DNA from: JAFGGG01 sp964638895
GTDB lineage: Bacteria; Spirochaetota; Spirochaetia; SZUA-6; RPPD01
Length of the DNA: 64,000 nt
NCBI GenBank assembly: GCA_964638895.1
Contig: CAZWYY010000001.1
Location: 41,692-105,691, forward strand
Direction: 5' to 3'
Shown: positions 26,139-34,748 of the stretch, in pieces
How the letters are laid out: each line of letters starts with the position of its first letter
How positions within the stretch are numbered: the stretch's first letter is position 1
The notes under the pieces: generated by a model
The model's input: only the letters and a program-made list of their open reading frames with translations
Told to the model about the DNA's origin: nothing
The model's database searches: none
Position numbers and translations under genes: made by a program

Positions 26139-26493
26139 AAAGTCGCAGGCGCTTATTTTAATAGTAGAAGACGAGGATTCAATCAGACTTACCCTCCGTG
26201 ATTTTCTGAAACAAAAGGGCTACCAGGTTATTGTGGCCTCCGACGGTGTCGGGGCCTTAAAGCAGCTTCTTGACAATAATGTGGATCTGATTGTAACCGA
26301 TTACCGCATGGATATTCTGGGCGGTGATTACTGGATACGCCTGCTTAAAAAATACTGCGCGGATAAAAGAATAATAATTACCAGCGGTTTTCTACAGCCG
26401 AATATTCATATTCCCTTTAAAGTCTTCTATAAACCCTTTGACTACGCGGAATTGGAAAACGAAATAGCCAAGGAGCTTGAGCAGGGCAATTAA
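26131..26493 (+). CDS. Stand-alone receiver domain (CheY-like)
   Basis: A 120-residue single-domain response regulator. The acidic pocket is VEDED, the phospho-acceptor is Asp56 in LIVTDYRMD, the conserved Thr/Ser is in IIITSGF, and the Lys is in FYKPFDYAE. There is no output domain, so it acts by protein binding or as a phosphate shuttle. Its ATG lies within the 3' end of the HTH-receiver gene, so translation is coupled. Confidence 0.9.
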   Translation: MDKKSQALILIVEDEDSIRLTLRDFLKQKGYQVIVASDGVGALKQLLDNNVDLIVTDYRMDILGGDYWIRLLKKYCADKRIIITSGFLQPNIHIPFKVFYKPFDYAELENEIAKELEQGN

Positions 26494-26497
26494 TATA

Positions 26498-26785
26498 ATG
26501 GACCAAAAGCAGAACAAAGCCATGCTGGCCAGGGTCTACGGAGTAGTCCAGGGTGTGGGATTTCGCTTTTCAACCCAGGAAAGGGCCAAGCGGCTGGGAC
26601 TAAAGGGGTATGTAAGAAATATGTTCGACGGATCGGTTGAGGTGTTGGCCGAGGGAGAAGACCGGCAGGTGGACAGCCTCCTGGCCTGGCTGAAAAGGGG
26701 CCCGACCGGTTCGTATGTGAACCGGGTTGAGGCCCATCCCACCCCGTACAAAGGATTATATAACAGTTTTACAATTGAGTTTTAA
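26498..26785 (+). CDS. acyP: Acylphosphatase
   Basis: Small enzyme hydrolysing acyl-phosphate bonds. About 95 residues, the normal size. It has the two active-site elements: the Arg in YGVVQGVGFRFSTQERAKRL and the Asn in GYVRNMFDGSVEVLAEGE. The C-terminal half is slightly divergent (GPTGSYVNRVEAHPTPYKGL). I use ATG 26498, 4 bases after the receiver gene stop; an earlier TTG at 26477 would overlap that gene. An M20 peptidase gene follows after 11 bases. Confidence 0.92.
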   Translation: MDQKQNKAMLARVYGVVQGVGFRFSTQERAKRLGLKGYVRNMFDGSVEVLAEGEDRQVDSLLAWLKRGPTGSYVNRVEAHPTPYKGLYNSFTIEF

Positions 26786-26796
26786 GGTAGCCAGTG

Positions 26797-28164
26797 ATGT
26801 CGGAACACCGTGTGGTTGAAAAAAAACTTGTCCCCCTGCTGCAGTCATTAATCCGCAATAAGTGCGTAAACGACGGCTCACCCGGTTCCGGCCATGAAAT
26901 CCGTTCCGCCGAAACCTTAAAGAGTTTTTTCCAAGAATACGGCATAAAGGTCGAGATTCTTGAATCACAAAAGGGGCGTGCCAGCTTGGTAGTACGGATA
27001 CCGGGCGGTGATCCCAAGGCACCTTCACTGGCTTATATGGGGCACCTGGATGTGGTACCCGCGAACGGGGAGCAGTGGAGTTGTGATCCTTTTTCAGGTG
27101 ACCTGCGGGGCGGATATGTGTGGGGCAGGGGCGCCGTGGACATGCTGAATATGACCGCGGCCCAGGCTGTTGCCTTTGCCGAACTTGTGAATAAAAAAAA
27201 CCGTTTCCCGGGTGATCTTGTGTACCTGGCGGTGGCGGACGAGGAGGCCTCCGGCAGGCTGGGGGCCCGCTGGCTGGTGGAAAAGCACTGGGACAAGGTC
27301 AAGGCCGATTATATGATAACCGAGCTCGGCGGTTTCTTTATTCGGAACAGAAAAGGTTTAGGAATTACGGTCTCCTGCGGCGAAAAAGGTATTGTATGGG
27401 CCCGGCTTTCCACCAAAGGGACCGCCGGTCACGGCAGCCTGCCCTTTCATGCGGATAATGCCGCCGTTAAGGTGGGGAGGGCCGTGGAACGTCTTGCCCG
27501 CTACGAGCCCCGGGTGCGATTTTCCGACGAATACCTGGAGATGGTGAAGTCCCTGGCTGAAACCACAAAGCAGGCGCGTACATTAAGCCGAGCGGGGACT
27601 TTACGCAAGGCGCTGCAAACTCTGTACGCCAAAACGCCCGGCCTGGCCAAGTTTTTACACGCGGCCAGCCGGATGACGATCAGCCCGAATATCGTCAAGG
27701 CAGGCAATAAAACGAACGTGATCCCCGACAGCGGTATGATCGAGCTTGATATCCGCATTCTCCCCGGCCAAACGGTCGAGGATGTGGTTGCCGAACTGAA
27801 AATGGTGTTGGGGCCGCTGCATGAGTATTTTACCATTGAGATTACCGAGTATTTTCCGGCAAACGTTTCCCCGGTTGCCACGCCCCTGTTCCAGGCCACC
27901 AGGGAGATCGTCTCACCGGTCTACCCGACCGCGTATTACATCCCGTTTTTTATCGGCAGCGTGACGGACGGCCGGTTCTGGAGAAGCCGGGGTACCACAG
28001 TATACGGATTTTCCCTGTTCGACGAAGCTTTTTCCATCGACGACTACGCGGCCATGTTCCACGGCAAGGACGAGAGGGTATCGCTTAAAAGCCTGGAGCT
28101 TGCCTACAATTATTTTTATAAACTGCCCCAAGTTTTTTTCTCAAAAGCCAGGAATTTCCTCTGA
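26797..28164 (+). CDS. M20-family metallopeptidase
   Basis: Zinc-dependent amidohydrolase or dipeptidase, about 455 residues. Metal ligands and catalytic residues are visible: MGHLDVVPANGEQW (His and catalytic Asp), GRGAVDMLNMTAAQ (bridging Asp), VADEEASGRLGARW (general base Glu and metal Glu) and ITELGGFF. A dimerisation domain has STKGTAGHGSLPFHADNA. The closing metal His near the C-terminus is probably the one in YAAMFHGKDERVSL. Substrate cannot be read from sequence; M20 members include peptidases, carboxypeptidases and aminoacylases. ATG 26797 has AAGG 9 bases upstream. It lies in a group with M29 and M28 peptidases. Confidence 0.88.
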   Translation: MSEHRVVEKKLVPLLQSLIRNKCVNDGSPGSGHEIRSAETLKSFFQEYGIKVEILESQKGRASLVVRIPGGDPKAPSLAYMGHLDVVPANGEQWSCDPFSGDLRGGYVWGRGAVDMLNMTAAQAVAFAELVNKKNRFPGDLVYLAVADEEASGRLGARWLVEKHWDKVKADYMITELGGFFIRNRKGLGITVSCGEKGIVWARLSTKGTAGHGSLPFHADNAAVKVGRAVERLARYEPRVRFSDEYLEMVKSLAETTKQARTLSRAGTLRKALQTLYAKTPGLAKFLHAASRMTISPNIVKAGNKTNVIPDSGMIELDIRILPGQTVEDVVAELKMVLGPLHEYFTIEITEYFPANVSPVATPLFQATREIVSPVYPTAYYIPFFIGSVTDGRFWRSRGTTVYGFSLFDEAFSIDDYAAMFHGKDERVSLKSLELAYNYFYKLPQVFFSKARNFL

Positions 28165-28205
28165 AATACACCGATAAATGAATAAACGCTTATAGTTGCC
28201 GCTCC

Positions 28206-29453
28206 ATGACCAAAAACATATTTAAAGAAAAGCTTGCCGTGTATGCCGAACTCCTGTTTACCGTGGGACTGAATATCAAGCCCGGTGAACACTGCCTGAT
28301 TCAGGCCTTTACCGTACACAGGGAACTGGCCCTGGCCTGCGCGCGTGCGGCCTACGCCAAAGGCGCCGCTTATGTGAATATCCTTTACCTGGATGAACAG
28401 TTAGATACCATTCGCCTTGAACGCGCACCTGAGTCCAGCCTGGATTATTTTCCCCCGGGCATGATCAAAGCTTACGAGGAGATAATACTCCGTAAGGGTG
28501 TGTTCCTGTCTCTTACCGGAAGGGAAAACCTTGCTGCGGATGAAATAACCGACGCCCGGCGCAGCAATAAAATGCTTTTGGCAAGGGCGGAAAATCTGTA
28601 TTTTTTTCACGAGAAGGTCCGCTCCAATGCGATCAGGTGGTGTGTGGCCGCCTCGGCCACGGCGGCCACGGCCAAAAAGATGTTTCCCCGGGTCGGTACG
28701 GCGCAGGCGGTGCAAAATCTCTGGGACGCTATTTTTGACATCTGCAGGATCAATACGGCCGATCCGCCGGCCGCCTGGAGGGGCCACCTGGACAAACTGG
28801 ACAGGATCAAACAAACCCTTAACGCACTTGAGATCAGGGAACTGCTGTATAAGGGGCCTCACGCGGATTTACGCATCGGGCTGGCCCCGCAGGCCAGATG
28901 GCAGGGCGGCGAGTCGCTGTGTAAAACCGGGGAACGCTTTGTGGCCAATATCCCCACCGAGGAAGTGTTTTCAGCCCCGGATTTTCACAGTGTAGACGGT
29001 TGGGTTGAGTGCAGCCGCCCGCTTGTGTACCGCAATTTTTTCATTGAACGCATCCGTTTGGAGTTTAAGGACGGCATACTGACGGAAATTTCCGGCAGCC
29101 GGGGGATCAGGGAACTTGAGGCCTTCCTTTTCGCCAAGGCCGAGAACCGGCGGCTGGGAGAGGTGGCGCTGGTGGAATCAAGCTCTCCGGTATATAAAAG
29201 CGGACATGTATTCCATAACCTGCTTTATGATGAAAACGCCGCCAGTCATATCGCCTTCGGTTCCGCCTTTACCGAATGCTTTGACGGAATCGAGAATTAC
29301 AGCGAGGAGCAAAAGGAACAGGCGGGGTTTAACACCGGCAAAATCCACATCGATCTTCTCATCGGCTCCCCGGAGCTTGAGGTTTCCGCCCGGCTTTCTT
29401 CGGGCCGGATCGTCCCATTGCTGTCCGGGGGTGTGTTTGCACAAATCCAGTGA
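28206..29453 (+). CDS. M29-family aminopeptidase
   Basis: A 415-residue metal-dependent aminopeptidase of the thermophilic aminopeptidase T/AmpS group. Family landmarks: FVANIPTEEVFSAPDFHSVDG (metal Glu), LGEVALVESSSPVYKSGHVF (second Glu), FHNLLYDENAASHIAFGSAF (His and Asp region) and KIHIDLLIGSPELEV (C-terminal His/Asp). The N-terminal domain (about 1-190) matches the family pattern LKPGEHCLIQA and HRELALACARAAYAKGAAYV. Cytoplasmic, with no signal peptide. Start ATG 28206 follows the M20 gene by 41 bases and probably shares its transcript. Confidence 0.9.
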   Translation: MTKNIFKEKLAVYAELLFTVGLNIKPGEHCLIQAFTVHRELALACARAAYAKGAAYVNILYLDEQLDTIRLERAPESSLDYFPPGMIKAYEEIILRKGVFLSLTGRENLAADEITDARRSNKMLLARAENLYFFHEKVRSNAIRWCVAASATAATAKKMFPRVGTAQAVQNLWDAIFDICRINTADPPAAWRGHLDKLDRIKQTLNALEIRELLYKGPHADLRIGLAPQARWQGGESLCKTGERFVANIPTEEVFSAPDFHSVDGWVECSRPLVYRNFFIERIRLEFKDGILTEISGSRGIRELEAFLFAKAENRRLGEVALVESSSPVYKSGHVFHNLLYDENAASHIAFGSAFTECFDGIENYSEEQKEQAGFNTGKIHIDLLIGSPELEVSARLSSGRIVPLLSGGVFAQIQ

Positions 29454-29538
29454 GTGGGCCACTACGCCGGGGGCTATGGTGGCTATACTATTCTCCTCTA
29501 CTTGACAAAGGCGGAATAATATTCCATGAGTATATAGT

Positions 29539-30447
29539 ATGAGGCAAAAAATTGAAGAGTTGGTAGACACGATTATCAGTTCATATCGCAAGATCGGGGG
29601 AATCAACCATATTCAGGGGCCCAACCTTCCCTCGCAAAAAAGCATTATCCGGATTGTAAACGAGTTTCAATCGCTGGTGTTTCCCGGCTACCGGGAGGAA
29701 GAGGAGATAGACCAGCTCAATATAAAATACGTGGTGGGGGAGAAAATCACCAATATCGTGCGCAGCCTTGTCCCGGAAGTGGAAAAAAGCATCCAGTACC
29801 AGAACAAGCTGACCGGAAAAGATTCACGGGGGGTAGGCGATCACGCGGAAAAAATCGTCTGCGAGGTGGTGAGCACGATTCCGGAGATCAGGCGCCTGAT
29901 AAAGTTGGATGTGGAGGCCGCGTTTCAGGGAGATCCGGCGGCCAAGTCGCACGAAGAGGTTATACTTTCCTATCCCTGCCTGGAGGCGATTCTTGTCCAC
30001 CGCATGGCGCATGAGCTTTGGATTCGCCGTGTTCCCCTGATTCCGCGCATGATGAGCGAATATATTCACAGCAAGACCGGCATAGACATCCACCCGGGCG
30101 CGGGCATCGGCGAATACTTTTTTATCGATCACGGCACTGGGGTGGTAATCGGCGAGACCACTAAAATCGGCAATAAGGTTAAACTCTATCAGGGGGTCAC
30201 CCTGGGGGCGTTAAGCGTAAAAAAAGAAGAGGGAGAGAAAAAAAGGCACCCGACAATTGAAGACAATGTTACCATTTACTCCGGGGCCACCATCCTGGGT
30301 GGCAATACGGTAATCGGTGAAGGCTCGATCATCGGCGGAAACGTGTGGATCCTATCATCAGTTCCACCACACAGCAGAATTTATTACCAGCCGGAACAGT
30401 ATGTGTTTAATAAAGAACAAGGCCATGGCCCGGATTTCCAGATCTGA
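29539..30447 (+). CDS. cysE: Serine O-acetyltransferase (EpsC/CysE type)
   Basis: First committed step of cysteine synthesis: acetyl-CoA plus serine to O-acetylserine. A 302-residue cytoplasmic enzyme with a long helical N-terminal domain (about 1-180) and a C-terminal left-handed beta-helix of hexapeptide repeats (about 185-290: GIDIHPGAGIGEYFFIDHGT, GVVIGETTKIGNKVKLYQGV, ATILGGNTVIGEGSIIGGN). Catalytic His residues lie in IDIHPGA and FIDHGTG. The long N-terminus fits the EpsC-like plant/bacterial SAT group. TTGACA occurs 32 bases upstream, but no good -10 follows it. No cysK is present in the window. Confidence 0.88.
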   Translation: MRQKIEELVDTIISSYRKIGGINHIQGPNLPSQKSIIRIVNEFQSLVFPGYREEEEIDQLNIKYVVGEKITNIVRSLVPEVEKSIQYQNKLTGKDSRGVGDHAEKIVCEVVSTIPEIRRLIKLDVEAAFQGDPAAKSHEEVILSYPCLEAILVHRMAHELWIRRVPLIPRMMSEYIHSKTGIDIHPGAGIGEYFFIDHGTGVVIGETTKIGNKVKLYQGVTLGALSVKKEEGEKKRHPTIEDNVTIYSGATILGGNTVIGEGSIIGGNVWILSSVPPHSRIYYQPEQYVFNKEQGHGPDFQI

Positions 30448-30479
30448 ACGATTGCGGCGACCGCCTTACCGCTTTTATC

Positions 30480-31394
30480 ATGGATCAGCAGTTAGTCCGC
30501 CACCTACACGAGTTTTGTGCGCCCCATTGCGATCGTTTCGGTTTTTTGGAGTCTTACCTTGCGGCACACCAAATCCCTTTTAAAATCAGCCCTTTAACCG
30601 ATTCCAGGTTTTTTATTGTAAACTTTGACGCCCTACAGCCGCCCGATAAAAAATATTATGTAAAGATGCTTATTGCACATTATGACCGGAAGGAAAACAC
30701 GCCCGGCGCCAATGACAATAGCGCCGCGGTGTTTCAGCTTCTCAGGCTGGCGGCCTTCCTTAAAACAAGGGAGATTAAACACCACAACATTCAGATCGTC
30801 TTAAGCGACCATGAGGAGGCGCGTGAGGGCCGGAATATTCAGGAGCAGGGAACGTATAAACTGGGTATGGCCTTAAAGAAACTCAAGGTACACAACTGCG
30901 TGTTCTTTAATTTTGATATGTGCGGGGTGGGAGATACGCTTATTTTAAGCGAGGCCGGCGAACGGTTGCTGCAAAGCCGGCGGAGAACCGATACCGAGGT
31001 ATACGCTAAAATGCGGGTATTGCGATCATTTACCATGGATATGCTTGAAACGCTGAAGGGGGGGCATTTTCTTTCCCTGCGGACCCCTTTTTCCGACAAC
31101 CTGGGCCTGGTGCTTCAGGGGTATCCGGCCATGCAGATTTGCGTGCTTCCCTACCATGAGGCGGTACGCTACCGGACGGGCTTGGAAAATCTGAAAAGGA
31201 GTGCGCAGAATTTAAGGGGGAAACTCGGAGATTCACAGGCTCACACTATCAGGCAGAAATACGCCGCCATTCAGCCGCTTACCTGGCGCCTGCGGCACTC
31301 GCATTATGACACGGTGGACAAACTTACACCGGAGGCCTTTACCTTGATGCACATGCTTCTGAGAAAATTAGTGTACCTTAAGATTCCCAAATAA
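30480..31394 (+). CDS. M28-family zinc peptidase-like protein
   Basis: A 304-residue protein with the M28 aminopeptidase metal site. IAHYDRKENTPGANDNSAAV supplies His and the bridging Asp, VLSDHEEAREG the general base Glu and metal Glu, FFNFDMCGVGD the third-position Asp, and LRHSHYDTVDKLTPEAF the last His. There is no signal peptide, so it should be cytoplasmic, unlike many M28 enzymes. It begins 33 bases after the acetyltransferase gene and converges on a DUF4384 gene only 2 bases beyond its stop. It is the third metallopeptidase of this cluster. Confidence 0.8.
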   Translation: MDQQLVRHLHEFCAPHCDRFGFLESYLAAHQIPFKISPLTDSRFFIVNFDALQPPDKKYYVKMLIAHYDRKENTPGANDNSAAVFQLLRLAAFLKTREIKHHNIQIVLSDHEEAREGRNIQEQGTYKLGMALKKLKVHNCVFFNFDMCGVGDTLILSEAGERLLQSRRRTDTEVYAKMRVLRSFTMDMLETLKGGHFLSLRTPFSDNLGLVLQGYPAMQICVLPYHEAVRYRTGLENLKRSAQNLRGKLGDSQAHTIRQKYAAIQPLTWRLRHSHYDTVDKLTPEAFTLMHMLLRKLVYLKIPK

Positions 31395-31396
31395 TT

Positions 31397-32380
31397 TCAG
31401 GGCTTCTCGATGATCGTATAGCTGAACAAGGCTTCGGCTACGCCCTCTTTTTTCTGCTTTGGGCTAAGGGCCTTGTATATCTTTTTCAACGCGACATCGC
31501 CCAGGTCTTCAAACGCCGATTCGATATCCTTAAACTGGCTGGGAGACGCCACCACCTTGATGAATTCCGTACCGTAAGGGGCCCCCAACCTGAAGGCGAA
31601 CCCGTAATTGCTTTCCGGGATGGAGTATACCCGCTTGTTTTTTATGAGATTATTATGATGAAATTTATTGGGAAAAATCAGTTTCATCTTCCCGTTTACG
31701 TCTATGTGATATATTTTAATATAGCAGTCCCGGTTTGATTTAAACCGAATCAAGAGGTTTTCGCCTTCGTAATACACCCCGCCCGCTCCCCGGTCCGGCC
31801 ATGCGCTGATCTTGAGATTTTCAGGTTGGGCCGCATCGATTTCATTTACCTTGTTAAGCACGGCTACGGCATCGTCATAATTCTCAGGTTGTAAGGCGGT
31901 GTTTTTAATAAATTCCTTTCCCGGAAAGATAAACGATGTTTTTCCGTAATAGGTGCCGTGGATGATATCCAACAACTCAACAAAAACCTTGACGTCCTTT
32001 CCCCGGCTGTAAAACCGTCCTGTTATCAGGGCTTGGACCCCCTTCAACCTGCCGATTATGGTCTCCGAAGGCTCTTCCGTCAGGTCCGAGAGGTTAAGCT
32101 CCTGGGCCTTGAGGATTTCCTCCAACCTGTTTTTGGAGAATAGTTCGTACTGCGCGCATCCGATAATCGCCTCTCCTATGCAGTCCTCCAGGTATTTCGA
32201 GAACTCTGAGCCCATCTTATCATCCCCATAGGTGAAGTTGCCTAGGCTGACCACGATTTTTGCGGAATCCGGGGCGTAAAGCTGATCCAGGCCTTGTTTG
32301 ACAGCCGGGGTTTTAACGTCCGAGGCAATGATACACGGCAATAATAAAAACGGCAGAATGATAGCATATCTTGTTTTCAT
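31397..32380 (-). CDS. Exported DUF4384-type protein with CsgG/FlgO-like domain
   Basis: A 327-residue exported protein. It has a signal peptide (YAIILPFLLLPCIIAS), then a CsgG/FlgO-like domain (about 35-165: AKIVVSLGNFTYGDDKMGSE, LFSKNRLEEILKAQELNLSD, VQALITGRFYSRGKDVKVFV). A C-terminal DUF4384-like domain follows (about 195-300: LLIRFKSNRDCYIKIYHIDV, KLIFPNKFHHNNLIKNKRVY, GTEFIKVVASPSQF). Start ATG 32380 is chosen because it gives a proper signal peptide. The frame is open upstream to 32710 but would overlap the divergent chemoreceptor gene. Related proteins with this pair of domains occur in many spirochaetes; their role is probably envelope-related and is not established. Confidence 0.75.
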   Translation of the reverse strand: MKTRYAIILPFLLLPCIIASDVKTPAVKQGLDQLYAPDSAKIVVSLGNFTYGDDKMGSEFSKYLEDCIGEAIIGCAQYELFSKNRLEEILKAQELNLSDLTEEPSETIIGRLKGVQALITGRFYSRGKDVKVFVELLDIIHGTYYGKTSFIFPGKEFIKNTALQPENYDDAVAVLNKVNEIDAAQPENLKISAWPDRGAGGVYYEGENLLIRFKSNRDCYIKIYHIDVNGKMKLIFPNKFHHNNLIKNKRVYSIPESNYGFAFRLGAPYGTEFIKVVASPSQFKDIESAFEDLGDVALKKIYKALSPKQKKEGVAEALFSYTIIEKP

Positions 32381-32471
32381 AATTGATATTATAACTCTTA
32401 TACAAAGAAATATCAAAATATCGTTGATTTTAAAATTACCATCCACTACACTTTTTATGTAATTCAAAGAT

Positions 32472-34739
32472 ATGATGACACATAAAGTATCTATTACCCT
32501 GTTATTAATTCTGTTTGTTATCACACCGCTTCTCTGCGCCGAGGAACGCCTGAAGAATATAGACGACAGACTTGAACTCAATTTCTTTATTCTGGAAAGC
32601 GCCGTGCGTGAAGGCGCATTTATTTCGGGGGATCTGGAGGAGCTGGGATTCACCAGGTATGACGGCCTGAAACTGCCCAAGAAAAAGGATTTAGAGAAGA
32701 GAATGTACACCTTCAGGGCGGTGTTTTACCTGGATGAGTCGCTTAAAAATCAGGATCTGGCCGTACACCTGGGCCCGGCCGATTATCCCTTTCACCTGTA
32801 CCTGAACGGGGTTGAGTTATTCATGTGGGGAAGGTATGGTGAGCATTACAACTCAACCTACTATCGTTCACCCAATATACTCCTGCCCCCGCAGCTTTTA
32901 GCCTACGGCGCGCGGAAAAACGAAATCGCCATCCAGATCTTTCCCCGTTATGAAACAAGGCCGCTGGGAACTGTTACCATCCTGTCTTACAGCAGGGGAA
33001 TGTTCAATTCTTTCTTCCGGGATCTGTTTAATATTCACCTGATCCAGGGCTCATGTATGATTGCTTTTGTGCTTTTTTTGTATTTTTTGTTTCTTTTTAT
33101 CACCCATGGGTCCAAGAATATGAAGTACCTGTTTTTTTCCCTGGCCTGCTTGTTTTTTATGTTCAGTTACTTCAACATCAGTTACTCCCATGATCTGGTA
33201 AACGAGGTATTGAACGAGAAAATATCCAGGTTGGGATTCCCGCTGACAACCGCGTTTTTGGCGTTGTTTATTATCGAGTATACGGAAACGTTTAGAAAAC
33301 GCCGGTCCGTCAAACTGTCCGTGCAGGGAATTATCATGCTGCCCGCGGCGGTAAGCGCTGTTATCACCATGTTCCAGCCCACCAAGCAGGGGGTTGCCGC
33401 CCAGTTTGACGTGATAATGCTTTATTATCTGCTTCCCCTGCTGTTGTTTTCATTTATCATCCTCTGCCGGTATGTGGTTTTCTCGATTACACGGAAAAAA
33501 GAGTACAGCCCGCTGGTCATTCTGATCGGGTTTCTGGCGATTATTATTACCAGCGCCACGGATATCATATACATAATGGTGCTTGTCGCGCCTTATACCT
33601 GGACGGTTCCGTATGGATACGTACTCATGGTGCTGTGTATATTTTTTACCCTATCCATAGATCAGTCCCGCGTACAGACGCAGTCCGAAAACAACCGGAG
33701 GGAACTTGAAAAGAAGAACCAAGCGCTGAAAGCCATGATGGATGATATTTCCTATGTGGCCGGAAACCTGGTTGAATCAAGCACCAGGCTTGAAAGTAAT
33801 ATAGAAAAATCAATCCAGGTAATCGAGAAGAACAGGGAAACCAATAAGGCGCTTCTTGACAGCATCATCAGTCAGTTTGACTCAATTGAATCCATGCTGC
33901 TGCAGGTGGCCAACCGGATAACCACCTCCAGTGAGAGAATCCCTCTGGCCATCAGCCATCAGACCACCGCCGTGGGTGACGTGAACAGCATCATGTCTAA
34001 AATGAAAAGCGATATTGAATCAACATCCGTTTCTTCCATTGAAACCAGCCAGACCGCCAACCGGTTGGCTCATATCGCGGATGAAAGCTCGAAGATCGTG
34101 ACCGAATCAAAAAGAACCATCAATAAGATATCGGAGTATTCGGATTTCATAAACCAGGTGCTGTCCTCTATTGAGGATATCACCGAGAAAACCAGCCTGT
34201 TGTCCATAAACGCGTCCATAGAAGCCGCCAACAGCGGGGCCATAGGCAAGGGGTTTTCGGTGATCGCCAGTGAAATCAGGAAACTTGCCTCCAAATCCAA
34301 GCAAAACCTGGATACCAGTTTTGAGAATTTAAATAATATGAAAAACATATTGGGCAAAAGCAATTCACTGGCGGATGAGGTCTATGAAAGGCTTTTTAAT
34401 ATAATCGAAGAGTCCAAACATTCGGCCGGCAAAATCAACGATATTACCACTATGATAGAAGAGCAGAAAAACCAGTCGGTTACCATCTTACAGGCCGTGG
34501 AAAGCCTGCTGAACGACACCACAAGGATAAACAGTCTTTGTCAGCAGGAGCAGCAGGATGACGAAAAGATTAAAACCACACTAATGGATTTAAAAAAATC
34601 CTTTGAGTCGATTACCGAGTTGTTAAAGGAACAGGAACAAAAAGAAAATGAATTGCATTCCTCAATTAACGGGATCCGGGAGGTAATGTCCGAAAATCTG
34701 AAGAATGTGGATATCCTCAATAACAGCCTTAAAACCTAA
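32472..34739 (+). CDS. 7TM-DISM receptor fused to MCP signalling domain
   Basis: A 755-residue transmembrane signalling protein. A signal peptide (LLLILFVITPLLCAEE) precedes an extracellular jelly-roll-like ligand domain (about 25-185). Seven predicted helices span about 190-400, a 7TMR-DISM arrangement. A long coiled coil then carries an MCP-like hairpin tip near residues 570-605 (ITEKTSLLSINASIEAANSG, GKGFSVIASEIRKLASKS). This is the conserved CheA/CheW contact region, so output to the chemotaxis pathway is likely. Classical MCPs have two helices and a HAMP domain; this one has neither HAMP nor an obvious methylation consensus. Ligand unknown, possibly a carbohydrate. Confidence 0.85.
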   Translation: MMTHKVSITLLLILFVITPLLCAEERLKNIDDRLELNFFILESAVREGAFISGDLEELGFTRYDGLKLPKKKDLEKRMYTFRAVFYLDESLKNQDLAVHLGPADYPFHLYLNGVELFMWGRYGEHYNSTYYRSPNILLPPQLLAYGARKNEIAIQIFPRYETRPLGTVTILSYSRGMFNSFFRDLFNIHLIQGSCMIAFVLFLYFLFLFITHGSKNMKYLFFSLACLFFMFSYFNISYSHDLVNEVLNEKISRLGFPLTTAFLALFIIEYTETFRKRRSVKLSVQGIIMLPAAVSAVITMFQPTKQGVAAQFDVIMLYYLLPLLLFSFIILCRYVVFSITRKKEYSPLVILIGFLAIIITSATDIIYIMVLVAPYTWTVPYGYVLMVLCIFFTLSIDQSRVQTQSENNRRELEKKNQALKAMMDDISYVAGNLVESSTRLESNIEKSIQVIEKNRETNKALLDSIISQFDSIESMLLQVANRITTSSERIPLAISHQTTAVGDVNSIMSKMKSDIESTSVSSIETSQTANRLAHIADESSKIVTESKRTINKISEYSDFINQVLSSIEDITEKTSLLSINASIEAANSGAIGKGFSVIASEIRKLASKSKQNLDTSFENLNNMKNILGKSNSLADEVYERLFNIIEESKHSAGKINDITTMIEEQKNQSVTILQAVESLLNDTTRINSLCQQEQQDDEKIKTTLMDLKKSFESITELLKEQEQKENELHSSINGIREVMSENLKNVDILNNSLKT

Positions 34740-34748
34740 AAAAAACCG

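Noticed and set aside
29502..29538. TTGACA upstream of the serine acetyltransferase gene
   Set aside because: No acceptable -10 hexamer lies 16-18 bases downstream, so I do not call a promoter.
31397..32710. 437-codon version of the DUF4384 gene
   Set aside because: The extension overlaps the divergent chemoreceptor gene by over 200 bases and destroys the signal peptide that starts at 32380.
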